6,197 nucleotides of DNA, from NCBI GenBank assembly GCA_903864455.1, contig CAIPFW010000196.1, forward strand, positions 1 through 6,197. The letters run 5' to 3'. Made by a program: the position numbers and the translations under genes. The notes beneath the pieces are model-generated. The model was not told the DNA's origin and made no database searches. It worked only from the letters and a program-made list of their open reading frames with translations. Source of the stretch: an uncultured Anaplasmataceae bacterium (GTDB lineage: Bacteria; Pseudomonadota; Alphaproteobacteria; Rickettsiales; CAIPFW01). Below, in pieces: positions 1 to 5,275 of this stretch (its first letter is position 1; each line of letters starts with the position of its first letter).

Positions 1-580
1 AATCGAATACTATCAAACCTGATTCCAATTTCAACATTACATCCGTAAAGCTCATTGTATTAGATGTTGCATCTTTTGATTGCGAGTTTTTTCTTTTACA
101 TTCTTTTATCGCATCACCTAAAGCATAACCGAAGGCGAATTTTTTAGCATCTGGATATTCACGATGAACATATCCACGACTTCGATCATCTTTACCTTTC
201 ATATAAATTGCATTTACTTCTTCTATATGATCCAATGTCGCACCTTTAAAAAGCTCATCCGCATATGAAACAATATGAGCATAATTATAATCCACTTCAT
301 TCGTCCTTCCATATTTTATACTTTTAACTTTTCGATCATCGTCAATCTCAAGAACAATATAATATCTATAATTCTTTTTTAGAACTATGCCAATTCCAAT
401 ACGATTATTTTGATTGCGCCCATTCAATATAGAATTCAAAGCTTGTGTGGTCAAACAACATTCTCTTGATTTATTATATGTAAGATGAAAATGTTCTATA
501 TTCACCTCACTTTTCTCGTTTGTTACTCTTGGTATTAAATCTGATGTTGTTTCGGATTTATCATTCACTCTCACTTTCAT
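1..580 (-). CDS. Hypothetical protein downstream of iscS (3' end outside window)
   Basis: An open frame with no stop runs from ATG at 580 to the left edge, giving the first 193 residues of a longer protein. In-frame readthrough upstream reaches a TGA at 607-605 with no other ATG, so 580 is the best start. No real Shine-Dalgarno site is seen, only GGGT. The protein begins MKVRVNDKSETT. It is soluble-looking, with no signal peptide or membrane segment, and mixes charged and beta-like stretches such as RIGIGIVLKKNYRYYIVLEI (about 61-80). It has a Cys-Cys pair near residue 41 and a basic stretch KECKRKN near 160-166. I do not recognise a family. It starts 33 bases after the iscS stop on the same strand and is probably the last visible cistron of the isc operon, in the place iscU usually occupies. 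Nothing in it resembles IscU: there is no scaffold cysteine motif or LPPVK. The reading frame is well supported; the function is unknown. Confidence 0.8.
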   Translation of the reverse strand, partial: MKVRVNDKSETTSDLIPRVTNEKSEVNIEHFHLTYNKSRECCLTTQALNSILNGRNQNNRIGIGIVLKKNYRYYIVLEIDDDRKVKSIKYGRTNEVDYNYAHIVSYADELFKGATLDHIEEVNAIYMKGKDDRSRGYVHREYPDAKKFAFGYALGDAIKECKRKNSQSKDATSNTMSFTDVMLKLESGLIVFD

Positions 581-613
581 ATTTTTTACCCATATATAAT
601 TAATTCATTTCAC

Positions 614-1888
614 TCAATGATGATTCCATTTTATCGAGCTGATATCCACTCCTTCATTATGCATCTCCCACAAAGGACTCAACTCTCGCAATCTTTTCAC
701 AACTTTTTGTATGATCTCAAGAGCATAGTCAATTTCACTTTCTTTCGAAAATTTACCAAAGCCAAAACGAATCGAAGTATGAGCCAATTCTTCAGTCACA
801 CCCAACGCTTTCAATACATAAGACGACTCGAGAGATGCTGATGTGCACGCAGAACCAGAACTTACAGCTAAATTTGTCAGCCCCATCAAAAGCGATTCAC
901 CTTCAATAAATTCAAAACTTACATTCAAATTTCCGTAAAATCTATGTTCTTTCGAGCCATTCAGATAAATATTTGGAATATTATGAAACAAGCCATCGTA
1001 CATTTTATCAAACAATTTTTTCACGTAAATCGCATCTTCATTCATTTCCTTTTGAGCGATTTCCGCAGCTTTTCCAAGGCCTGCAATCAAAGGTGCAGAT
1101 AAAGTACCTGAACGAAAACCACGCTCCTGACCGCCACCGCTCATCATCGCCTTCAAACGAATTCTTTTTGGCTTTCTTCTTATATAAAGCGCCCCTACTC
1201 CTCCCGGTCCATAAATCTTATGCCCACTAATACTCATCAAATCGATATTCATCTCATCAACATTCAGTGGAATTTTGCCAAAACCCTGAGCTGCATCAGT
1301 ATGAAAAATAACATTTTTTTCCTTACAAATCTGACCAATTTCTTTTAATGGTTGTATTACTCCGATCTCGTTGTGAACCGCCATAATCGAAATCAAGCAA
1401 GTTTTATCAGTAATTGCATTCCTCAACTGCTCCAAATTCACCAATCCATCTTTTTGAACAGGCAAATACGTCACTTCAAAGCCCTGCTCTTCAAGCCATC
1501 CGCAAGATTCCAAAACGCATTTATGCTCCGTCATCAATGTTATGACGTGATTCTTACCCTCCTCTTTTTGCTGATAAAGAGCAACTCCTTTTATCGCTAA
1601 ATTATTACTTTCGGTTGCACCTGATGTAAAAATAATATCTTTTGCATCAGCGTTTATAAGGTTCGCAACTTTTTCTCTTGCATTCTCAATGATATCTTCC
1701 GTCGTCCATCCAAAACCATGACTTCTTGAGTGCGGATTACCTGGGAAATTCTTATAACAATCAATCATTTCCTCAAGAACTCTTGGATCTACGGGCGTTG
1801 TAGCCTGATAATCCATATAAATCAGATCTTTTGTTTTCTCTTTCAGACTCTCTTTTAAAAAAATTTTTTCTTCAATTTTCAAATTCAT
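614..1888 (-). CDS. iscS: Cysteine desulfurase IscS
   Basis: This 424-residue pyridoxal-phosphate enzyme converts cysteine to alanine and holds the sulfur as a persulfide for IscU and other acceptors in the cytoplasm. Visible motifs are YMDYQATTP near 24-32, TSGATESNN near 88-96, EHK with cofactor-stacking His122, HNEIG near 172-176, HTDAAQ with Asp198 and Gln201, SGHK with the Schiff-base Lys224, RSGT near 259-262, and SSGSACTS with the mobile-loop Cys348. The C-terminus (SPLWEM, then GVDISSIKW and a final His-His) matches the IscU-docking tail of E. coli IscS, so this is a group I housekeeping IscS and not SufS. It is about 20 residues longer than the E. coli protein, from a Lys/Glu-rich N-terminal extension (residues 1-20). 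A later start at Met25 would give a shorter form, but only a weak GGTAAAAA precedes the chosen ATG. It lies 19 bases after the small acidic gene in the iscR operon. All catalytic residues are intact. Confidence 0.97.
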   Translation of the reverse strand: MNLKIEEKIFLKESLKEKTKDLIYMDYQATTPVDPRVLEEMIDCYKNFPGNPHSRSHGFGWTTEDIIENAREKVANLINADAKDIIFTSGATESNNLAIKGVALYQQKEEGKNHVITLMTEHKCVLESCGWLEEQGFEVTYLPVQKDGLVNLEQLRNAITDKTCLISIMAVHNEIGVIQPLKEIGQICKEKNVIFHTDAAQGFGKIPLNVDEMNIDLMSISGHKIYGPGGVGALYIRRKPKRIRLKAMMSGGGQERGFRSGTLSAPLIAGLGKAAEIAQKEMNEDAIYVKKLFDKMYDGLFHNIPNIYLNGSKEHRFYGNLNVSFEFIEGESLLMGLTNLAVSSGSACTSASLESSYVLKALGVTEELAHTSIRFGFGKFSKESEIDYALEIIQKVVKRLRELSPLWEMHNEGVDISSIKWNHH

Positions 1889-1907
1889 TTTTTACCAAAT
1901 TATCAAT

Positions 1908-2087
1908 TTATTCTGTAAATTCAATCTCTTCATCGACAATATATCGAATCAATCTCTCTTCCTCATCTTCCGAAATATCAACTCTCAAGCCACTTCTCGC
2001 AAGCAATTCTGCGGCTTTTTTTGCATTATTGAGGTCATCTTGCTTTGTGTTATCATTTTCATCTTCTTCATCAAAATATCTATCCAT
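1908..2087 (-). CDS. Small acidic hypothetical protein between the two desulfurases
   Basis: The 59-residue product begins MDRYFDEEDEND and ends EEIEFTE. It has 21 Asp/Glu against 8 Lys/Arg, a disordered-looking acidic N-terminus (1-18), a likely helix NNAKKAAELLARSG (20-33) and a second amphipathic helix (about 40-55). There is no cysteine or membrane segment. A GTG at 2093 is in frame, but it lies inside the Shine-Dalgarno element GAGGTG, so ATG at 2087 is the better start. It begins 15 bases after the upstream desulfurase stop and ends 19 bases before iscS, so it is cotranscribed with both. I do not recognise the family. Its size, acidity and operon position recall IscX, the small acidic IscS-binding protein of enterobacteria, but I see no sequence resemblance, so a role as desulfurase partner is only inference. 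The strong ribosome site and the conserved frame between tight neighbours argue that it is a real gene. Confidence 0.75.
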   Translation of the reverse strand: MDRYFDEEDENDNTKQDDLNNAKKAAELLARSGLRVDISEDEEERLIRYIVDEEIEFTE

Positions 2088-2090
2088 AGG

Positions 2091-2096
2091 CACCTC
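2091..2096 (-). promoter_or_regulatory. Strong Shine-Dalgarno site for the small acidic gene
   Basis: The minus strand reads GAGGTG followed by CCT and ATG. All six bases fit the canonical AGGAGGTGA complement of the 16S rRNA tail. It is the best ribosome site of any gene in the window and settles the start at 2087 over the in-frame GTG at 2093. Confidence 0.7.
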
Positions 2097-2102
2097 AATT
2101 AA

Positions 2103-3239
2103 TTATTTAAATTTATTATACAGGTCTTTTAACTTTTTCACAAATATATGAATTTCTTCTTGCGTATTTTTCCAGGATAAACTCATACGAATTGCATTTT
2201 TCATCTCATTTTCATCGCATTTCATCGCCTTCAGAACATGAGAATCCTCATCAAGCCCAGCAGAACAAGCGGAGCCAGAACCTAAATAAATTTTTTCATT
2301 ACTATATGCTATCAGTTGCGTTTTTGCAGGCAAATTTTTTATCGCAAAATATGAAGTATTTTGCACTCTCTTCACATTCTCAGCAAATATTCTCAAATCT
2401 CTCAAATCGCAGATTTCTTTCAGATTCTTCTCAAAATCATCACGCAATTCTTGCATTTTCGAATAATTCGGTTGATTTTCTAGAGCCACCTTCATACTAT
2501 AAATCGCTATTGTATTTTCTGTGCCCGCTCTCAAATTCGATTCTTGCGAACCGCCATAAATCATTGGCTTCAACTTTATATTTTTTTTATAAATTAAGCT
2601 AGCTGAACCAATCAACCCTCCGAATTTGTAACCAATAATTGTAGCTATATCCAAATCCAAGTCTTTTATATCGATTTTTACTTTCCCAATCGCTTGAGCC
2701 ATATCGCTATGAATAATAATTTGATTGTGAATTGAGCGAATTTTTTTGATTATTTCTTTCAAATCGTTTATTGCTCCTGTCTCATTATTTGCATAAATAA
2801 TCGAGAGAAAGATTTTTTTATTCTGATTTTGCGAGATAATTTCAATCAACTTTTCTTGATTTATCAAAGAATTTTCATCGATAGGCACAGCAATAAAATT
2901 CTCCTTACGAGAAATCGGCTCAAAAACTGACTTATGCTCACCATTCGAACAAAGGTATAAATCAAAATCTTCATCAATACAATTTATCGCTAAATTATTT
3001 GCCTCGCTTCCAGAACTCACAAACAAGCAATTATAATGATTGCAGCTCAGATATTCCTTCAAAAAATCCCTTGTATCCTCAATCAAACCATTTGCAATTT
3101 GACCAAGATAGTGAGTTGATGATGGGTTGAGCGGATGCTTTGCAAAATCATTCACCATATTCAAAACCTCTAGCAATGGTAAACCCGACGCATTATAATC
3201 GAGATAAATATATTGCTCTGGAAATATGCTTCTAATCAT
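2103..3239 (-). CDS. Divergent NifS/IscS-type cysteine desulfurase paralog
   Basis: This 378-residue class V aminotransferase-fold protein retains YLDYNASG (12-19), SSGSEANN (75-82), EHKS with His102, ANNETG (150-155), HSDMAQ with Asp179 and Gln182, RAGT (237-240) and GSGSACSAG with candidate persulfide Cys325. The Schiff-base Lys205 is present, but its neighbourhood reads IIGYKFGG where the family has SGHK. The His beside the lysine is Tyr204, and the Ser two residues before that His, seen in the true IscS here, is Ile202. It lacks the SPLWEM/GVDI tail that docks IscU. It is probably still PLP-binding and desulfurase-like, but may deliver sulfur elsewhere or have altered kinetics. A short desulfurase gene directly after iscR is known from alphaproteobacterial suf and rickettsial isc clusters, which fits this position. 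It starts 16 bases after iscR and ends 15 bases before the small acidic gene. No clear Shine-Dalgarno site precedes ATG 3239. Family assignment is firm; the exact role is not. Confidence 0.9.
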   Translation of the reverse strand: MIRSIFPEQYIYLDYNASGLPLLEVLNMVNDFAKHPLNPSSTHYLGQIANGLIEDTRDFLKEYLSCNHYNCLFVSSGSEANNLAINCIDEDFDLYLCSNGEHKSVFEPISRKENFIAVPIDENSLINQEKLIEIISQNQNKKIFLSIIYANNETGAINDLKEIIKKIRSIHNQIIIHSDMAQAIGKVKIDIKDLDLDIATIIGYKFGGLIGSASLIYKKNIKLKPMIYGGSQESNLRAGTENTIAIYSMKVALENQPNYSKMQELRDDFEKNLKEICDLRDLRIFAENVKRVQNTSYFAIKNLPAKTQLIAYSNEKIYLGSGSACSAGLDEDSHVLKAMKCDENEMKNAIRMSLSWKNTQEEIHIFVKKLKDLYNKFK

Positions 3240-3255
3240 AAATTTTTACAATACA

Positions 3256-3741
3256 TTATGAATTGCATGCAATTTTTACTAAAAACTTCTCCAAAATTTT
3301 ATCCTTATAATCGCCCTCCTCACTTAGCCATACAAGTAACTCAGCCAAAGTTATATTTTTAAAAAAGTTTGAAGTATGTATAGTTAAGGCTTTCCAAATT
3401 CCATGATTCACGCATTTCATCTTGTCACGCTTTCGAGAGCATGGATAATCCTTATCTTTCATGGAACACATAGTCATTTTTACTGACTCTCCGCTCGCCA
3501 GAATAATATCAAGAATTGTCAAATCTTTAGCCTCTTTTATCAACTTATAGCCACCATTTGAACCTAAAAACGACTCCAAGATTCCATTATTTTTATATAA
3601 ATTACAAATTCTCTTCACGTAAGACAATTCTATATCCTGCCTCAAAGCGATATCTTTTGGCTTCACAACCACATTTCTATCTTGCATCGCAATATCAGTA
3701 ATAATCATGAGACCATATCTCGCTTTTGAGGTTAAAAACAT
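3256..3741 (-). CDS. iscR: Rrf2-family Fe-S cluster regulator, IscR-like
   Basis: The 161-residue protein begins MFLTSKARYG, matching the IscR N-terminus MRLTSKGRYA, which fixes the start. A winged helix spans residues 1-70, with recognition-helix text LSYVKRICNLYKNNG (39-53) and wing GSNGGYKL (60-67). The cluster-binding loop follows: Cys92, Cys101, Cys110 and His113, then GIWKAL and NITLAEL (129-135), both typical of IscR. The ligand set is that of E. coli IscR (Cys92, Cys98, Cys104, His107), but spacing is C-x8-C-x8-C-x2-H instead of C-x5-C-x5-C-x2-H. Two DNA-contact positions differ from E. coli: residue 43 is Lys (Glu43 there) and residue 59 is Leu (Arg59 there). It is the first gene of the isc operon and probably represses its own promoter when holding a 2Fe-2S cluster; that role is inferred from the family and the candidate operator upstream. 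RirA is an alternative, but the C-x2-H ending, LTSKxRY start and isc context favour IscR. Confidence 0.93.
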   Translation of the reverse strand: MFLTSKARYGLMIITDIAMQDRNVVVKPKDIALRQDIELSYVKRICNLYKNNGILESFLGSNGGYKLIKEAKDLTILDIILASGESVKMTMCSMKDKDYPCSRKRDKMKCVNHGIWKALTIHTSNFFKNITLAELLVWLSEEGDYKDKILEKFLVKIACNS

Positions 3742-3775
3742 AATCCGGATTTGAAATAATAATGACTCTATTTAT

Positions 3776-3804
3776 ATTATTACATCATGGAGCAATTCAG
3801 TCAA
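3776..3804 (-). promoter_or_regulatory. Candidate sigma-70 promoter of the iscR operon
   Basis: On the minus strand a TTGACT -35 box (3804-3799) and an AATAAT -10 box (3781-3776) are separated by 17 bases; each matches 5 of 6 consensus positions. Transcription would begin near 3769, leaving a leader of about 28 bases before the iscR ATG at 3741. No other promoter is obvious inside the packed operon, so this one probably drives all five genes. Confidence 0.6.
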
Positions 3805-3808
3805 CTAT
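3784..3808 (-). promoter_or_regulatory. Candidate type 1 IscR operator over the iscR -35 box
   Basis: The minus strand starts ATAGTTGACTGAATT and continues GCTCCATGAT. Against the E. coli type 1 IscR consensus (left half ATASYYGACT, centre RWWWY, right half AGTCRRSTAT, from memory) the first 15 positions all fit and 5 of the last 10 fit. Six matched positions are also the -35 box TTGACT, so part of the match is forced by the promoter. The placement over the -35 element is what an autorepressor needs. The right half is weak, and the regulator here has altered DNA-contact residues, so this is a candidate only. Confidence 0.5.
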
Positions 3809-3824
3809 AATAATCGTTTATTTC

Positions 3825-3853
3825 TTGACATATGAAAATAAACCTTATAAAAT
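3825..3853 (+). promoter_or_regulatory. Candidate promoter of the divergent unknown gene
   Basis: A perfect TTGACA (3825-3830) is followed after 17 bases by TAAAAT (3848-3853, 5 of 6). TATAAA at 3846, with a 15-base spacer, is an alternative -10. Start of transcription would be near 3860, with a leader of about 22 bases to ATG 3882. Its -35 box is only 20 bases from that of iscR, so the two promoters are back to back and could share control. Confidence 0.6.
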
Positions 3854-3881
3854 TAATTTTGAATATTTATTTAACTTTTTT

Positions 3882-4304
3882 ATGATTTCTTTTTTATTAC
3901 AAGGAACATTTTACGACTATAATCACGATTTAACTGATTTCGCAAAAACATCCATATCGATCGATGAAAACGATCATGTGACTACAATCGGTTTAAATTC
4001 CGATGGATGCTATGAAGTGAAATCGATAGAGAATGGACATTTTGGCGATTTGCATACAGGACAACATACTGATGGATATAGAAACACAATATCAAATCCA
4101 ATCATTGAGATTTTACCAGACGATATGAATCAACCTGTAATTGTTAATTTATTTAGTAATAATGAGCTTGTTCAGCAAATCACAATCCTTCCTGAAAACT
4201 TTGACTCAACAAGAATAGTTCCAAACGGATATAATCAATTCGAAACATTCGAAGATTATGCGAATAATTTTGGACATTCTTTATCTCTCATGATTCCTTA
4301 TTAA
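3882..4304 (+). CDS. Acidic hypothetical protein divergent from iscR
   Basis: Starting at ATG 3882 the product has 140 residues. The frame is open back to an ATG at 3762, but that start would sit only 20 bases from the iscR start, place the consensus promoter at 3825-3853 inside the gene, and add 40 unconvincing hydrophobic residues; 3882 is preferred. The protein is strongly acidic (about 20 Asp/Glu to 4 Lys/Arg), rich in Asn, Ile and Thr, with one cysteine (Cys43) and a His/Asp/Gly patch HFGDLHTGQHTDGYR at 53-67 that could bind metal, which is speculation. There is no convincing signal peptide or membrane helix; the pattern of short alternating hydrophobic stretches suggests a beta-rich fold. 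No Shine-Dalgarno site is visible. I do not recognise a family. It converges with thiG, ending 16 bases from the thiG stop, with no hairpin between them. Because its promoter abuts that of iscR, iron-sulfur-linked regulation is possible. Confidence 0.65.
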   Translation: MISFLLQGTFYDYNHDLTDFAKTSISIDENDHVTTIGLNSDGCYEVKSIENGHFGDLHTGQHTDGYRNTISNPIIEILPDDMNQPVIVNLFSNNELVQQITILPENFDSTRIVPNGYNQFETFEDYANNFGHSLSLMIPY

Positions 4305-4320
4305 CTAACAATTATACAAA

Positions 4321-5151
4321 TCACTCATTCAACCAAAATGGCATTCCGATGTTTGGCGTTGAATTTTGAGCGAAATCTTTCTCAGCCATGAGGCCAGCTT
4401 GTCTACCCAGATATCCATAATTTATAGCCATTGAAAAAGTCTCAGCCATTTGAATCGGGTCGAAAGCTTGAGATATTGCTGTATTCAACAAAACTCCATC
4501 AAATCCCATCTCCATCGCTTCCATGGCTTGTGAAGGTTTTCCAATACCGGCATCTATTATAAATGTGGCTTCTTTTTGAAATTGATTTAATAATTGCCTC
4601 AGCAAATATTTGTTCATCATTCCACGACCAGAGCCAATCGGAGAGCCCCAAGGCATCAAAATTTTACATCCGCAATTGAGTAATTTTTCAGCAACAACTA
4701 AATCTTCAGTTGTGTATGGAAATACTTCAAAACCCTCTTCGCATAAAATTTTCGCAGCTTCAACGAGCAAAAAAATATCTGGCTGAAGAGTATATTCGTT
4801 TCCAATTGTCTCTAACTTTATTCGATTTGTTTGAAAAAGCTCACGAGCCATATGTGCGGTAGCAATCACTTCTTTCACAGATTTGCAATTTGCAGTATTC
4901 GGTAAAATAGATAAATTAAATTTTTTTATCAAGTCGAAAAACTTCTCACCAAAATCTTTATTTTGTGATGTTTGCCTGCGAAGAGAAACTGTCACAATTT
5001 CTACTTTTGATTTTTTTATTGCTTCTTCCAAAATTAAAAAAGATGGATAATTTGAAGTTCCCACCATCATGCGATTTGAAAAGCTTCCTAAAAAAAGCTC
5101 TTTTGAAAGTTTATGATTCATAACATTTAACAAAAATTTTAATATCTGCAT
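4321..5151 (-). CDS. thiG: Thiazole synthase ThiG
   Basis: This cytoplasmic TIM-barrel enzyme joins deoxyxylulose phosphate, dehydroglycine and sulfur from ThiS thiocarboxylate into the thiazole phosphate of thiamine. Motifs numbered from ATG 5151: GTSNYPSF (31-38), VTVSLRR (53-59), LPNTANC (83-89), the Schiff-base Lys112 with Glu114 in IKLETIG, MPWGSPIGSGRG (166-177), DAGIGKPSQA with Asp200 (200-209), GVLLNTAI (219-226) and a C-terminal FAQNSTP. These match B. subtilis and E. coli ThiG throughout and no core residue is missing. Length is 276 residues against about 256-260 usually. Starting at Met11 (ATG 5121) gives 266, closer to the family, and leaves about 32 bases of leader after the candidate promoter, whereas ATG 5151 would be nearly leaderless. 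Neither start has a ribosome site. No thiS, thiF, thiE, thiC or thiD gene lies nearby, so partners must be elsewhere or lost. Sulfur for ThiS could come from the neighbouring IscS. Confidence 0.96.
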   Translation of the reverse strand: MQILKFLLNVMNHKLSKELFLGSFSNRMMVGTSNYPSFLILEEAIKKSKVEIVTVSLRRQTSQNKDFGEKFFDLIKKFNLSILPNTANCKSVKEVIATAHMARELFQTNRIKLETIGNEYTLQPDIFLLVEAAKILCEEGFEVFPYTTEDLVVAEKLLNCGCKILMPWGSPIGSGRGMMNKYLLRQLLNQFQKEATFIIDAGIGKPSQAMEAMEMGFDGVLLNTAISQAFDPIQMAETFSMAINYGYLGRQAGLMAEKDFAQNSTPNIGMPFWLNE

Positions 5152-5159
5152 TGCGTTAT

Positions 5160-5188
5160 TTTATAGCAAAACCAGCATTCAAAGTAAA
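5160..5188 (-). promoter_or_regulatory. Candidate promoter of thiG
   Basis: On the minus strand TTTACT (5188-5183, 4 of 6) and TATAAA (5165-5160, 5 of 6) are 17 bases apart. Transcription would start near 5153, almost on the ATG at 5151, and 32 bases before the ATG at 5121. No long leader exists, so there is no room for a thiamine-pyrophosphate riboswitch. Confidence 0.4.
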
Positions 5189-5212
5189 ATTTTAAATTTG
5201 ATACAAGTAAAC

Positions 5213-5241
5213 TTGAAATATTTTTATATTTATAATACTAT
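5213..5241 (+). promoter_or_regulatory. Candidate promoter of the 282-residue gene
   Basis: TTGAAA (5213-5218, 5 of 6) is followed after 17 bases by TACTAT (5236-5241, 4 of 6). A perfect TATAAT lies at 5231-5236, but its only good -35 partner is 12 bases away; at normal spacing the -35 would be TAAACT (3 of 6). Either way transcription would start between about 5243 and 5249, giving a leader of about 30 bases to ATG 5276. Confidence 0.4.
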
Positions 5242-5253
5242 TTAGTAGTATTA
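5233..5253. repeat. Perfect inverted repeat over the -10 region, candidate operator
   Basis: TAATACTA (5233-5240) and its exact complement TAGTATTA (5246-5253) flank TTTAG. The element overlaps both candidate -10 boxes and the expected transcription start. An 8-base dyad here could be an operator for a dimeric repressor, or a weak hairpin at the 5' end of the message. In AT-rich DNA such dyads arise by chance more often, so the role is inference. Confidence 0.4.
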
Positions 5254-5275
5254 ATTTATTATTAACATCTAAAAA

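Noticed and set aside
2088..2093. GTG start at 2093 for the small acidic protein
   Set aside because: The GTG is part of the Shine-Dalgarno sequence GAGGTG that serves the ATG at 2087.
617..2602. Plus-strand open frames of 74 to 136 codons at 617-841, 973-1230, 1352-1600, 1831-2151 and 2192-2602
   Set aside because: All lie antisense to iscS, the small acidic gene or the desulfurase paralog, whose family motifs are clear. Their translations are Ser/Phe/His-rich shadows with no motif or ribosome site.
3762..3881. Upstream extension of the unknown plus-strand gene to ATG 3762
   Set aside because: It would start 20 bases from the iscR start, and the consensus promoter at 3825-3853 would lie inside the gene. 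The extra 40 residues look like translated AT-rich spacer.
4305..4320. Possible bidirectional terminator between the converging genes
   Set aside because: The 16 bases contain no inverted repeat, and I saw no strong hairpin in the adjoining ends.
5152..5275. TPP riboswitch or other leader RNA upstream of thiG
   Set aside because: The likely transcription start is at or just before the coding start, and no conserved TPP-aptamer-like sequence is visible in the 124-base gap.
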